DNA of 64,000 nucleotides from Coemansia sp. RSA 487 (GCA_027577595.1 JANBRJ010000013.1:62001-126000); one strand, 5' to 3'; counted from the stretch's first letter, positions 37,798-49,700 are shown. Notes: generated from the letters alone by a model not told the origin. Translations and numbers: made by a program.

Positions 37798-40038
37798 TTA
37801 CTCCCCTAGCAGCAGTCTGTGAATGAGATGCCAGCCATTTCTGTTGCTATTGCTGTTTCTACTCCCATTTATGACAACATTATCATCCGTTGCAGGTTCT
37901 GTTGTCCTAGCTGCCGTAGCTTCCGATACTGCGGGATCTCTATGACCTAATATTCGTCCTCTCCAAGGAACAGCCAACGACTCCATTGACGGTATTCTAT
38001 TGGGCATGCGTATTGTGGATCCATGACGACGTACATTGGCTTGGCCGTCTCTAGCAGAGTATGGCTGAATGGAATGTAGCTCAGCACTGTCCAGATTGGA
38101 TATTCGCACTCTGGATGCCTGCAGGAACCCGGTGTCGGGGAAACACAAGTCACAACATGCCTCGAGGTTGGTTTTCACAAAAGAGTATGCGCTGCTGTAC
38201 AATGATACGGTAGAGATGTTGGGCAAGCTGTTTAGAATAATAAAGAGCCGCGAGAGCTCCAAATCGCCCAGATCACTGCCTCCTGCACCGACAACTAGGT
38301 GCCGAAGCACCATCCCCGTGGCTTCAGGCAGGGGCTCTAGTGCTGCGGAACTATATCTATGGCTACTGTTTGGAGGCTGCTCGCCAACCAATGAGGCGTG
38401 GTCTCCGTCTAGTGGTGCGTGCACGGTAGGAACAACAGTAACGCTCAGAGAACGTATGTTTTCAAATGTGGAGAGAAGCCAGAGAATGTTGTCAAGCGAT
38501 AAGGGCCACCCATAGAGATCCAAATACTTTAAGCCGATGCAGTTGATTTCTGTGGGTAATGCCGATAGCCCTTCGATGTAGGATGGGTGGATATAGCAAG
38601 TCAGCGTCGGAATTGTAGCAACGGCCTTGAGCACACGCGTCGAGTCGCTTTCCGCTTGAGCCACGCTCCAAACCCCCGTGCTCCAGCAGCACTTTATGTG
38701 CCGGAGACTTACGAGCTCTGGGCAATTCCTCCTGCTCACCACGCGCTGCGTGTTGTAGATTATAGGGAACGTTAGGTACTTTAGCTTCATGTTTGCATGC
38801 TTTAGAAATATGTCGTAGAGCGGCGCATACCACTCCTCCATCGGCAAGCCGTTTGATAAAGTGTGGTCAAAGTACAGTTCCTCGAGCGCAGGGAATGGAC
38901 ACAACAACTGAGCAGCAGTGGCGTCCTGAGGCTGTCCGTTGCCTTGCAGTGGTGCCATTGCGCTTGGGGCCACGTGTACATGAGTGTCGACGCCAAATAT
39001 CAGGCGCTGTAGCTTTGGATACGCTGCAACCGCTTGCTGTGTACTGGCGGCATCAAGAAGCGCGGCATTATTCTCTTCGCTTATGGTATGGCTCTGAGAG
39101 CCATTGGCAAACTCCGATGCAGCTTCCACTGTCGATGTTGATGTTCTGGCTGTGTGTCCTTTTCTGTTGGGACGCCACTGAATGAGTTTGCTCAGCACAC
39201 CTCCAGACACCATGCCCAGACACAAGTGCTGGATGTCATTGGCGCACTCGCGAATGATATCAATGGCTGTATCGCCATCATTCGCTGTCGTCGACAGCAG
39301 ATGAACAGACGACACGCGCACCTTTCCCGTGTGTTTAGGCATAACCAAGGACGTCGGCATTCCAGAAGCCCAGGGGCTATGTCTTTGCTGGTCAACAAGC
39401 TCTGCGTAGCTAGTGAGCGTGCGCACCAAGCTGAGCGCAGCAATACCAGCCGTTGTGGTGCTCTGGAACCACACACAGTCAAGCGAAGGTAGTTTGTTGA
39501 GGATCTCGAGCGCAAGGTGGTTTTCCAGGACCACGCCTTTCTGTAGGTAGGAAGAAAACCATCCAGTTGCGTGGTGCGAGTGCCGGGGCATCGAATCGCG
39601 CACACAGAGTCCAATTCTGCGCGCTCTAGGCAGATCGTACGGCAAAAGTCGTGCCAATCCAGCGCCAGCTACCCCAAGCTGAAAGTTATCCTCAGCGGTA
39701 TCCACCTGGAGCAACAGTGTTTCGACAAAAACTCTAGCCGCTGGCGGAAGTCCCTCTGATGTTTTTTGCCGGCTATTTGCTTTACATGGCCTGTCCACGG
39801 TGCCAATCGACACGTAGCGAAAGTACCGGTGGATAGAATGCTGCCTCCACGCTCGGCACACATGTATTGGCGATATAGCTCGTGAGCAGAGTGCGTGGTG
39901 GATGCGTATTTGGTCATAATCCTGTGAGTACTCGCTGCGGCGCTCGATGAACTGTGCAACTGGTCTGTCCTCCCACAGATGGTCGAGTATGAGAAGCAAA
40001 CAGTCCTTTGGTATGCTGGATGCTGCAGATAGCTTCAT
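37798..40038 (-). CDS. F-box/LRR-like protein
   Basis: Predicted 746 residues. The N-terminus has an F-box-like helix pattern (SIPKDCLLLILDHLWED, then a long insertion, then SPIHVCRAWRQHSIHRYFRYV), followed by a long leucine-rich region without clear repeat borders (for example LIDVESI-type turns, CIGLKYLDLYGWPLSLDNIL, NLEACCDLCFPD). Such proteins usually serve as substrate adaptors of SCF ubiquitin ligases, and early-diverging fungi have large families of them. The F-box match is partial, so the function is inferred from overall build. The start is an ATG at 40038 with the F-box directly behind it. The C-terminus is Asn/Ser-rich. It converges on the RasGEF with 114 bp between stops. Confidence 0.7.
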   Translation of the reverse strand: MKLSAASSIPKDCLLLILDHLWEDRPVAQFIERRSEYSQDYDQIRIHHALCSRAISPIHVCRAWRQHSIHRYFRYVSIGTVDRPCKANSRQKTSEGLPPAARVFVETLLLQVDTAEDNFQLGVAGAGLARLLPYDLPRARRIGLCVRDSMPRHSHHATGWFSSYLQKGVVLENHLALEILNKLPSLDCVWFQSTTTAGIAALSLVRTLTSYAELVDQQRHSPWASGMPTSLVMPKHTGKVRVSSVHLLSTTANDGDTAIDIIRECANDIQHLCLGMVSGGVLSKLIQWRPNRKGHTARTSTSTVEAASEFANGSQSHTISEENNAALLDAASTQQAVAAYPKLQRLIFGVDTHVHVAPSAMAPLQGNGQPQDATAAQLLCPFPALEELYFDHTLSNGLPMEEWYAPLYDIFLKHANMKLKYLTFPIIYNTQRVVSRRNCPELVSLRHIKCCWSTGVWSVAQAESDSTRVLKAVATIPTLTCYIHPSYIEGLSALPTEINCIGLKYLDLYGWPLSLDNILWLLSTFENIRSLSVTVVPTVHAPLDGDHASLVGEQPPNSSHRYSSAALEPLPEATGMVLRHLVVGAGGSDLGDLELSRLFIILNSLPNISTVSLYSSAYSFVKTNLEACCDLCFPDTGFLQASRVRISNLDSAELHSIQPYSARDGQANVRRHGSTIRMPNRIPSMESLAVPWRGRILGHRDPAVSEATAARTTEPATDDNVVINGSRNSNSNRNGWHLIHRLLLGE

Positions 40039-42072
40039 TCCTTGCGAAGTTTGTTAAGGGAGGTTTAACGCATATAACGAATAGAATAATATTCTTATAA
40101 AAAGCTGATATAGTATAGAAAAATAACGTTGGAAGAAAAAAAAGCTAATTCTCTGCGTGGGATCTTTGTCGGGAACAGGATATGTGAGAGCATCCCACAA
40201 ACCAAAAAAGATGCAGTGGTGGCTTTTGCATTTGTTTTTTCAAACGAAAAAAGTGGTCATTCCGCCACATGGTCAATGCAATAGGGTAAAAGAGGGCAAT
40301 GTTGCATTGGTTATAGTAAACATTCATCACTTTGGCCGTCGCTTCAATCCTCTCTTTTTTTTGTTTTGCTGATGACGTTTCCTTTCTCCTTTGGATGCAA
40401 GCGGATTTGCGCTGATGGATGACATGTCAAGAAATCCTTCCAAATGGAACCCGCGTGACTTGATTATGCCCTTTTCAAAAACGCAATAACCAACCAAGGA
40501 AATGGAAATATATTGATGTTGATCTCTTTCAGGATTTTTAGCGTCTAAACACTCCTTATATTTGATTAAAAACTAATTGGATAGCCAAAAGGAAGTAGAA
40601 GCATTGGAAATTAGGCTTCTAACGGTGCGCTGGTTATTGACAACTCAATACTTGAAGCATCAACATTTCTCGGCTTATAAGCAATAAATAGTAAGGATGT
40701 ATGTATTTTTAATCAAATGTATGAAAATGTATATGTTAGTTTGCTTTATTTGACATCTAATAGAGTAAACTAACGAATATTGAACTATATTTTAGTGCTG
40801 GCTGATATTTTCTTCTTGACGTTAATAATGCAATTCTGAGATAATCCGTTAGCTTTAGGTGATTGTGCCTTTATCAATTGCTTTGGTTTATTATATTGAT
40901 CAACAAAAAATGACTCTGCTTTGAATTTATAAGCTGATTTGCTACTAGCAGCAATAGAGTAGCATTGTGCTTGTGTAAAGCTCTTTGCTTTTACATACCC
41001 ACTTCTTATTGGTTTATCATAAATAAGAAGCATGGATCCTTCATCTTTTAGTTTAGCTCTACCACCTATGTTCTCATGGTAGTTAAACTTAACCTTGATC
41101 ATATTAATCACAAATATATTTACGCCGTGTTCGGTTACATAATCCTGTACTTTCTGGTCAAGCCTTATTTTGGGTTTGTTTTTGTCCATTAGACTAAATT
41201 TAATAATTTCATTCTTCTACATTAAGCCTGTTATTTTCTTGCCAATATCAACTAAAATATTTTTGAAAGCTTTCACCTTTATACTGGCTAAACCATGATG
41301 GTGGAAAGCCATATTTTTTTTTGGCTTGTTACCCGTATTTCATTATCAGTTAATTGCCTGGCTATACTGTTTAGAATCTAGAATGTATTTATTGTAGTTG
41401 GCTGGTTTGTGTGCTATGTTTGTCAATTATAAACCAAATCGAATAATAAGAATCTGATGGATAAAGCGAAGAAGCAGATGCACTGTTTTCTATGTCTTTT
41501 ACACAATGGAAGCGCAGATAAAGAGAAAGGTTGGTGCTGCCATGTATTCTTATTGCAAAACTTTTCATATATTAGTAAACTCTATCCAATAGCATATCGA
41601 ACTGGCCAAATGAATTGTCTGCTTCCGTACAATAGAGGGGGTGCTTAGCTTAGCATTAGGCTTTGTGCAGAAACACCCATTCTTTAATTGCCTTTTTTAG
41701 AAGGCTATTTCAATGACCCAAAAAGCTATCTTTGAGAAAGCAGCCTATATAGCGATGGACAGAATAGAAATAGGGGCCATAACATAGTTGTCTAGTGTCA
41801 ATGTCCAACGAAGGAAACATTCGTTGCGTACAGGTAATGTCGAAATTTTATATACAGATTTGGACAGACGGTGATCCGAAGAAAATCACGATTAAGCGAC
41901 GATCAACCAATTGCAACTTTTTTTTTTTCTCTCTCTCTCATTCACAAAAAGCAGTTTGAAGCATGCAAAGGTCTAGCTATGTTTTCTTCGACACTTGCTA
42001 TTCTATTCTTTCTCCCTCCTGTGTTCTTCATTATATTAATCTTTAATTGTACATCAGAAAAGTATAACCAGA
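40039..42072. other. AT-rich island between F-box gene and DBP8
   Basis: About 2 kb, clearly more AT-rich than the flanking genes. The only notable coding potential is the orphan minus-strand ORF at 40785-41189. The right end (41920-41942) has a poly-T and CT-rich tract just upstream of DBP8. No tRNA, terminal repeats or target-site duplications were seen. Confidence 0.5.
40785..41189 (-). CDS. Orphan AT-rich ORF, possibly a mobile-element gene remnant
   Basis: 134 codons from an ATG at 41189, strongly Lys/Asn/Ile-rich because of its AT-rich bases, unlike every neighbouring gene. I do not recognise it with confidence. In the same frame upstream, separated by one TAG, another stretch reads FHHHGLASIKVKAFKNILVD, so the ORF may be the end of a longer, interrupted gene. 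Near the C-terminus the pattern FFVDQYNKPKQ, then GLSQNC, then a basic end ISASTKI is faintly like the last part of TnpB/Fanzor-type nucleases (VDEYRTSK, GL..C, NASKNI). The match is weak: the acidic residue and the zinc-binding cysteines are largely missing. It could equally be a chance ORF. Confidence 0.3.
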   Translation of the reverse strand: MDKNKPKIRLDQKVQDYVTEHGVNIFVINMIKVKFNYHENIGGRAKLKDEGSMLLIYDKPIRSGYVKAKSFTQAQCYSIAASSKSAYKFKAESFFVDQYNKPKQLIKAQSPKANGLSQNCIINVKKKISASTKI

Positions 42073-43665
42073 ATGGCCATGTCAAAGGTAGCCAAGCAAA
42101 CCGAGCATAAGCACAGCAAGGATGTTGTAGTATGGCAAAATGAGAAAGTAGCCAGAGACAGCGAGGAGGAGGAAAGCGACAACACAGCAGAGGGCGACCA
42201 GATCGTCGTTCCGAGAACATCAACTTCAGAGGGTGACAGCGATAAACAAGAAGAGAAGGAGTACAAGGTGCCGGCCATGTGCTCGTTCAGGGAGTTAGGA
42301 CTGGACCAGTGGCTCGTGGACTCACTTTCGGCAATGGCGATCAGCCGGCCAACAGAGATCCAGCGGGCCTGCATAGAGCCGATCCTTGCTGGACGGGACG
42401 TGATAGGCGGGGCACAAACGGGATCCGGCAAGACGGCAGCTTTTGCACTGCCCATACTGCAAAAGCTGTCAGAAGACCCATACGGCGTGTTCGCAGTGGT
42501 GCTGACGCCAACCAGGGAGCTAGCGTACCAGATAGCCGAGCAGTTTGAGGTTCTTGGAAAGGGTGTTAGCCTGCGGGTGACTGTAGCGATTGGCGGCGTG
42601 GACATGGTGACCCAAGCGATCGAGATGTCTCGGCGCCCACACATTGTCGTCGGTACGCCGGGACGGCTGGCAGATCTGATCGAGAGCAGCTCGGACGCCG
42701 TTCACTTCCAAAGGGTCCGGTACCTGGTGCTTGATGAGGCGGACCGCTTGCTAACCGATACGTTTGCGTCCGACTTGGCTGTCATCATGAGGGAGATACC
42801 CAAGACACGCAACACATTGCTGTTCACCGCCACGATGACGCCCAGTATTCTGACGCTCCGCAACCGCTCGCCACAGCCCTTTGTCCACGTATGCAAGTCG
42901 AACATTGCAACTGTTGCGTCGCTTGTGCAGAACTACATATTCGTCCCCTCTCACGTCAAAGAAGCATATCTGGTGCACTTGCTTAAATCCAACGTCAAGA
43001 AGCTGGAGAAGCGGATCAACGCGCAGCTGGCAGATTCCAACGACAATGACGATAACGATACAACCGATGGAGAGGATAACGAAGATGGTACTGTGGGCAA
43101 GGACAAGTCGATTATAATATTTGTCGGGCAATGCAAGACAGCAGAGTCCCTACGCGTGATGCTGTTTGAGCTTGGGTTTCGCGTAACCGCGCTGCATAGC
43201 AAGATGCCGCAGCGCGAGCGGCTCAGTAGTCTTGGAAAGTTCAAGGCCGAGGCAGTGCGTATTCTGATAGCCACGGATGTTGGCAGCAGAGGGCTAGATA
43301 TCCCGTCCGTTGAGCTGGTGATTAATATGCATGTGCCCAGGGATCCCGACGACTACATTCACCGTGTTGGGCGTACGGCGCGTGCGGGTCGCGGCGGCCG
43401 TGCTATCACTATTATGTCCGAGCGCGATATTAAATTGATTCACAACATTGAGGCGAGGATTGGCAAGCAGCTCGGCGAATTCAAGATCCCCGAGCGCCAG
43501 GTCCTCGAAGGGATGGGTGCGGTATTGGCCGCCAAGCGGGTGGCGGCATCGCATCTGCTGGACATTGATTTTGACGCGCGCGATCGCATCCGGTTGCAGA
43601 AGCGTGGCATCGACAAGGACAATAACAGCAGTATAAAGGAGCGTCCAAAGAAGCGCAAACACTAA
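42073..43665 (+). CDS. DBP8: DEAD-box RNA helicase Dbp8 (DDX49)
   Basis: Predicted 530-residue ATP-dependent RNA helicase of 40S ribosome biogenesis in the nucleolus. An acidic N-terminus precedes the core. Motifs: F and Q motif (CSFRELGLDQWL, SRPTEIQRACI), Walker A AQTGSGKT near 115, PTRELAYQIAEQF, TPGRLADLI, DEAD near 220 (VLDEADRLL), TAT in FTATMT instead of SAT (as in yeast Dbp8), then IIFVGQCKTAE, ATDVGSRGLDIP and HRVGRTARAG. An acidic insertion (NDNDDNDTTDGEDNEDG) between the two RecA lobes is lineage-specific. The C-terminus is basic (KERPKKRKH). Dbp8/DDX49 is the closest group by the C-terminal NIEARIGKQLGEFKI region. Two ATGs lie close together at the start (42073, 42079); the first is used here. 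Confidence 0.93.
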   Translation: MAMSKVAKQTEHKHSKDVVVWQNEKVARDSEEEESDNTAEGDQIVVPRTSTSEGDSDKQEEKEYKVPAMCSFRELGLDQWLVDSLSAMAISRPTEIQRACIEPILAGRDVIGGAQTGSGKTAAFALPILQKLSEDPYGVFAVVLTPTRELAYQIAEQFEVLGKGVSLRVTVAIGGVDMVTQAIEMSRRPHIVVGTPGRLADLIESSSDAVHFQRVRYLVLDEADRLLTDTFASDLAVIMREIPKTRNTLLFTATMTPSILTLRNRSPQPFVHVCKSNIATVASLVQNYIFVPSHVKEAYLVHLLKSNVKKLEKRINAQLADSNDNDDNDTTDGEDNEDGTVGKDKSIIIFVGQCKTAESLRVMLFELGFRVTALHSKMPQRERLSSLGKFKAEAVRILIATDVGSRGLDIPSVELVINMHVPRDPDDYIHRVGRTARAGRGGRAITIMSERDIKLIHNIEARIGKQLGEFKIPERQVLEGMGAVLAAKRVAASHLLDIDFDARDRIRLQKRGIDKDNNSSIKERPKKRKH

Positions 43666-43785
43666 GCATCGTTTTTTCAGAGAACAAGGTCAGCGCAAGG
43701 CTGTTCAAGCTATTACATTACATATAATGAATAAAGATGGACAGTAGAATTGTGGAATGGGATATGTATGGATTATGAGAGGGGA

Positions 43786-45381
43786 TTATTTGTACAATGC
43801 GGCGTAATCGGGAGGGTTGGTGTCGACGGCAGAGTCTCTGTCGTTGTCATCATCATGGCAGACATCGGTGGCGGCCGGAAGCGACGAAGCCGCCAGGACG
43901 ATATCATTGGCAATGCCGTTGTAGCAAGGCAGCGACGCAACGGCGATCTGAGACCCGCCGCGGGCCAGCACCTCGGGTAGCACAATGACGGGCGAGTGGA
44001 ACGACACGCGGTTAGGCGTATCGCAGTTGCTCTCGCGCACGCTGACCGATACGTGCAGCTGGTGCGAGACAGAAAACAGCGGCGAGCTGGAGCTCGGCTG
44101 CACTGCACATGCCTTGGTCCGTTGGCGACTGTCCGTTTGGTACACTCGAGACGGAAGCAGCATGTCGAGCGACCCAACGCTAGGCAGCTCATTGAACGAG
44201 TCGCCCAGTGCGTCGATGGTTTGCGGGTCCAGCAGGGTCGGCAATTCGTCGCCTCCATCAGCAGTGAGTGAGGACCTGCCGCTGGTGCTGGTGCTGGTGC
44301 TGGTGCTTGCCAGGTGCTGCTTGGATGCTGAGCGTGGGCACAAGGATGACTCGGCAACCACCTTGCGCGTCGTCTGCTTGGCGGCGGACCCCGGAATCGT
44401 ATGCACAATGACTTCATGCAGCGCCACGCGAAACTCGACCAGCTCCGCGCGGCAGTACGCCGTCTCCGACGGTTGATGCTGCTGCTTTTGGTGCGTCGCG
44501 TACACTTGCAGCTTCAGCGGCGTGTCCAGGAACAGCGCACGCGAGGAATTTGGCGAGTACACCGAGATCTTCAGCAGATTGCCCGAGCATCCGCCGCCAG
44601 CGACGGTCTCGAACAGAAGCGGCGTATCCGTTAGTGCCTGGAGCGATGGGTATCCAAGCAACAGGACATCGGATACGTGGTGATTGCTGGCAGCCGCTGC
44701 CGATCCTTCGGGTCTGCCATGAAGAGGCGGCGCCTGGAGCACCTCGATGGCCACAGGCTTTGCTGTGGTCCGCGGATGGAACCACGACCGGTACGACAGG
44801 GACGCAGTCAGTCGGTACTCGACGTCCCCGAGGCGGGAGGACACGGATGCAGGCAGTGTGGGTGGCAACGTGAACTCGAAGGCAAAGCGATACTCGCCAG
44901 GCATAAGCATGGGCCCGTCCGATTGCTCTTGGTGGTTGAAAATGCTGCTGTCTTCGCTTTGCCGCAGCCATTCTCTTTCTGGCGGTGGGCTTGTGAGGTC
45001 GTATGTGCTGGCGGCAGAGCTGCCGCTGCCATCTGCAGCCGGTATGCTGCTGACCCGGGCCAGAGCCAGCGATGCAGAATTCGACAGGACGCTCGATGTC
45101 TCGTCCACCAGCTGCTGGCTGAAGTTGGCGCACTTGCTGCGCACAGAGTAGTTGGATCCGCTGGGACCCACGCCTGCGCGGATGTCCAGCTGCTGCTCGC
45201 CAATGAATGTCACCGTCAGTCCGGAAATGCTGGTTGGGCGTGACACGCGCACAGACACGTACCCGACAAGCACATTTGTGCCTGTGACGCCTTGCTGCAA
45301 GACAATTTGGTTTGTGGACGGGCTGATTGACAGGTAGACGCTGTCGCCCTGTTTACTTGTTGAGAGCAGACCAAGCACCAT
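43786..45381 (-). CDS. Alpha-arrestin-like protein with C-terminal PY motif
   Basis: Predicted 531 residues. An arrestin N-like fold starts at once (VYLSISPSTNQIVLQQGVTG, SGLTVTFIGEQQLDI) and an arrestin C-like half runs from about 215 to 440 with the typical alternating strands. The segment LMPGEYRFAFEFTLPPTLPAS is a good alpha-arrestin match. The protein ends with NPPDYAALYK; PPDY (523-526) is a PY motif that WW domains of Nedd4/Rsp5 ubiquitin ligases bind, so the protein is likely an adaptor that brings Rsp5 to plasma-membrane transporters. Low-complexity Ser/Ala loops separate the strands. Starts at the ATG at 45381. It converges on DBP8 with 120 bp between stops. Confidence 0.85.
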   Translation of the reverse strand: MVLGLLSTSKQGDSVYLSISPSTNQIVLQQGVTGTNVLVGYVSVRVSRPTSISGLTVTFIGEQQLDIRAGVGPSGSNYSVRSKCANFSQQLVDETSSVLSNSASLALARVSSIPAADGSGSSAASTYDLTSPPPEREWLRQSEDSSIFNHQEQSDGPMLMPGEYRFAFEFTLPPTLPASVSSRLGDVEYRLTASLSYRSWFHPRTTAKPVAIEVLQAPPLHGRPEGSAAAASNHHVSDVLLLGYPSLQALTDTPLLFETVAGGGCSGNLLKISVYSPNSSRALFLDTPLKLQVYATHQKQQHQPSETAYCRAELVEFRVALHEVIVHTIPGSAAKQTTRKVVAESSLCPRSASKQHLASTSTSTSTSGRSSLTADGGDELPTLLDPQTIDALGDSFNELPSVGSLDMLLPSRVYQTDSRQRTKACAVQPSSSSPLFSVSHQLHVSVSVRESNCDTPNRVSFHSPVIVLPEVLARGGSQIAVASLPCYNGIANDIVLAASSLPAATDVCHDDDNDRDSAVDTNPPDYAALYK

Positions 45382-46730
45382 TGTTATTATTGCTATTATT
45401 GTGTGTGCGAGTGGAGGAGTTGGGGATTGACGTTGGTGCGAGAGATGTGCATTAAACCGAATAAACTAATGAGATGTATGTATCGCAAGTATGTCGTATA
45501 AACAAGGGTGTCTTTTTTTTTGGAAAAGTAGATAAAAGAAACACAAAAGCATGTAAAGTATAAAGAAGAATTGTGGTTGTTAACGAAACATACGAAACAA
45601 AACAACAACAAAAACCACCCCTTCCGTTGCGCTTTAGTTTTATACGCCAAGCAAGTTTATTTGTTGGGAGGGGTGGAGATGTGTGGAGATGGATAAAGTC
45701 GGAATAAAAAATGTTTGTCACAATCGGAACACTCTTTGAGGACTGCGTAAAAAGAAAACAAAAAAGGAAAGTATATCTGGATACTATTGAATCAAAGAGA
45801 ACCCCCTTATTTTTGCTTCCCCAAAAAAGAAATGGCTCTTTTGGACAAATGAGAAGATGCAGTGAGAACCTGTTTTATTTTACTTGGCTTTTCAAAGGTA
45901 ACAAGAAATGGTCACTGACGTTATGATGCAGACGTATTGCAACACCGACTCTGTTGTTATCGATATCAATCTCAAGATGCAAGAGGCAATAAATTGATAT
46001 GAGGAGAACTCAAAACAGCGGTTGTGGGGACGGTATCCGAATATGACGTTGTTCAAAGCAAATAGGAAAAAGCAATTCAACCACATTCATGATCCAGTGC
46101 GTCAGAGAGTCATCTGTTTATATACAAGCAGAGAAGGGATATAAAAACATGCACACACGAAAGATGCATGGCCAAGCGTGGTGAAGCGTGTGCACATTTT
46201 CTGTAACGACGCTCTGTATTTGTAATGGCAATAGAGACGCTCCACCATGAAGAGAATGCGCTCTTTTTTAAAAGCCGGGCCTTGCGTTCTTGGCTTTCAA
46301 GTTTCTTGCCATTAGCGGTCTGGATATCAAAGCTACAGTCTGATTTGGAAATTGGCCGATACAATTACGTAAGTTAAAAAGCTTTTTAAACCCATTTGTC
46401 ATGATGTAAACGGGTAATTTTTCCACGCCAGCCGATGAGTGGCTAAAAATCATGCCTTCTATAAAAAGGAAAATGGCCGTTCTTTAATGATGGTATCCAA
46501 TAATATTGCCACACGATCGGATCAGGCGTCTAAACGCGAAACAAGCCAAACCCAGCTATTCTGTTCATTATCAGGGTTTTAATCAACATATCAATAGTTA
46601 AAACGAAATAAGCTAATATTGTACAAAAGAAACATTTAACAGCTAATCATTAGAAACCGATGGAATTAAAAGACCTTTTTTGGCTTCTACTCTATATCAA
46701 CGGTGGTTTTTTTTTACATCACATATACAC
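45382..46730. other. Intergenic: arrestin promoter and pirin-like gene 3' flank
   Basis: About 1.35 kb, AT-rich. The part beside the arrestin ATG has an attgtt-type repeat (45382-45400). No gene, RNA or mobile element was recognised in the rest. Confidence 0.5.
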
Positions 46731-49700
46731 TCAGTAAGGAGTTTCAGCAACAATAAACTCAATCGGCGTGCGTCCGCAGTTCTCAAACACTACTTTATCG
46801 TTCAACTCAACCCGCCGTACATACGCAGAGTCGCCCGGTCTCATCCGGTTTAACTTGTCTCCGTTGATCACAAGACGGCCGCCATTGATGCTAGCTTCCG
46901 GGTTGAGGTCGGCCAACAGGCTTTGGATCCACAAGCGTCGACGCGTACCACGCAGCGGATTCTGGTGCTTATGCTCCCTTGCACGTCTGTTGTCATGGAG
47001 GTCATAGGGCTCATGGGTGACCTTTGCACCCGGCTCCAAGCTGCACAATGCCACAAAGATATCCTCGTCCACCACAAGCGGGTCCACGCATGCCCTTGAT
47101 GTTAGCTGCGGATCGGTTTCCTCCCAATCGCCGGTCAGCTCGCCAATCGACTGGTGCAGATCGACAATCGATTCTGGTGTAAAGTAGTCTGGGCGCCTGA
47201 CGACCGCCGTTTTGGACAAGTAATACGATTTGTCAAGCGACACCATATCGCTACGGTCCTCTTCCTCCTCTTCAACTTGGGCGCTTTGGACCTTTGGTAT
47301 ATCACCTCCGTCTTGCTTACGACTTGGCTTAACCGGCCCGTAAATAAGCGACGTCAGCCCGTACGACGGGAGATAGTTGTTCGGCTGCGCCAGAACAAGT
47401 AGGTAGTTTTCCTTGTCTGAATCAGCAACATGCCTTATTTTACAGTGGAAGTCCGCGTGCATCACATTGTTGCTCTCGGAGTTGTCCTTCTTGTCCCGCT
47501 GCTGTCTTTTGGTTGGTTCGACTGCAATCCCTCCTCCAGGTCTTCCTGTCCCATGCTTGCACTGACTTTTCTTGGTCTTGATATTGTCTGTGTCTCCCGA
47601 CTGACTGCAATCATCCATGTCGATCCATAGGCGGATTATGTGCGCCCTGTGCGTCTTGCTTGGATTGCGCACATACGTCACGACGTCTCTATTGGTCGTG
47701 GTCATAAGCACCATGCCCTTGCTCAGCAGCTTTTCGCTTCCAACGCCTACATTACAAACCAAAATGCAGGAACAAAATTAAGCAATTTTTCGATACTGTT
47801 AGTAAACACGCATGTGCATTGTCAAATAACTCCAAATCAGAAAAGGCACAAGCACAAATGTATAACTTACCATTGTCATGAAGCAACGTTCCATCCACAA
47901 TGTAGAGGATGCAACGGTATCCAGGTTTATTTTCGAGTGTAAGTCCCACGGCTACAAGGAAAGATTGACAAAAACACGTATTGATTACAAAAAAAGCATA
48001 AATTTAGTAGAATCTCCTCTCTTTTTTTTACATCCACCACATCGCTTACTATGAACACGATACACGAGACGCAACATGTTTGCATACAAAGTGGAAAAAT
48101 GCGCTTCTTATTGTACATAGAGCGCAAATCGATTGGCTGACATAACGTGGACAAGGTATTCTTTGCTGCAGAACACACAGGCATTCTTTTCCTTGTTTTG
48201 AGGTCAGTGGAATGAAAAAGAAAGACATATGATGCTGTATTGTGCATGAGATTGATGATAATCCAGAGAATGGAAAATAGAGTATGGCGAAGGAGCAAGG
48301 GAAGAGAATGAATGATTCCATACATTGCATTGAGAACTTCATATATGCAAGCCATCACGTACACGAGGTCGGTGCAAAAGAAAAGAAAAAAGAAAATGAA
48401 AGCAGGGTTTTTTCAGCTTGTCACGAAAATAAAGCCAAGGAAACCGAACACACGTCATCATTCACATATACATTGACATCAGCAGTAATGATGGTTTCTT
48501 TTTTTTTAGCTACTTACTTGGTGCAATCCAGTCCTCGCTGGCCTTGAACAGAGGGTGCAAATTCCCCTTCCCTTGTGGCGGCTGCGACTTCGACCGTTTC
48601 TTTGTCTTGTTGACCAGCTTCACTGCCTCAAGGCAATGGAATAATGTGGTGAACTTTGAGCGCTCGCATTGACGCTCCCAGTTACGCAAGTATACGACTT
48701 GCATACGCTCAGTGTTCTTGTACGCAGCCGCAGCAGCCATAGGGTCCACCGCGGGTCTGTCGAGCTGAGGCTGAGGCTGAGGTGGAGGTGGAGGTGGAGG
48801 TGGAGGTGGAGGTGGAGGAGCCATTGGCTGCATATTGTTGCTGGCGGCCGGGGTCATCTGTGGGCCCTGTGGTTGAGCAAATGAATGTTTCGCGTGCAAC
48901 ACCTGCGGTGGCCGCGGCTGCTTAAGCTGGTGTGCGGTTGGTGGAAGGTGCTGCTGAGGCGACATTAGGGGCGGTGTGCCGGCAGCGTATGTTTGGCTAG
49001 GTGCAGAGGACGGCGAGATGGGAGCACTCTGTGACTGTTGCTGCTGCTGTAACTGGTGCTGTAATTGTGGTGCATATATGTAATTCTGTGGTGGTGGTAA
49101 TGGTTGGCTTTGGTGCATATGGCTGTGGTGCGAAAGCGGGCGCTGGGATGGGCGGCTATGTTTAGACATACGGTGGAGTTGTGCTGGTCTGTTTAATGGT
49201 ACAAAGGGCGACTGAGCTAGACCAACATTTTGATTCTGCGGCTGGCCCCAGAACCCAGCCGGTGGCAGAGCGGCGGCGGCGGCGGCGGCTCCTACTGGAG
49301 TTATTGTTCCTGTGGGTGTTGGCGGGAAAACACCAGCAATTGGAGCACTATAAGGATACGGCGACAATTGCGGTTGCATCTGGTAGTGCACTGGCGGCTG
49401 CGGCATTGCGGTAGACATGGCGACGTTATGCAGAGCGAGTTGCCCAGGGGGGGTATATTTCTTCGGGGCCTGGCAGAACCCACCAACAGCGCCGCCAACT
49501 ACGGGCGGAGAAAGATACTGCTGCGGGACTGCTACGTCATTGAGATTGGCTACTGGTACCAAGCTGACCTCAGGGTAGTTGTAGTGCTTTATCTTGGAGT
49601 AGCTGTTTGAGCTGGTAGCCGACGGGGTTCCGCTCATGTTTGGCGAAACCACAACGGGTTGCTTCTTGCCGCCATGCTTTGAGGGCTCATGGAGCGGATA

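Noticed and set aside
48284-48547. 87-codon plus-strand frame in the first intron of the pirin-like gene
   Set aside because: Lys/Glu-rich AT composition, lies within a spliced intron on the other strand, no motif.
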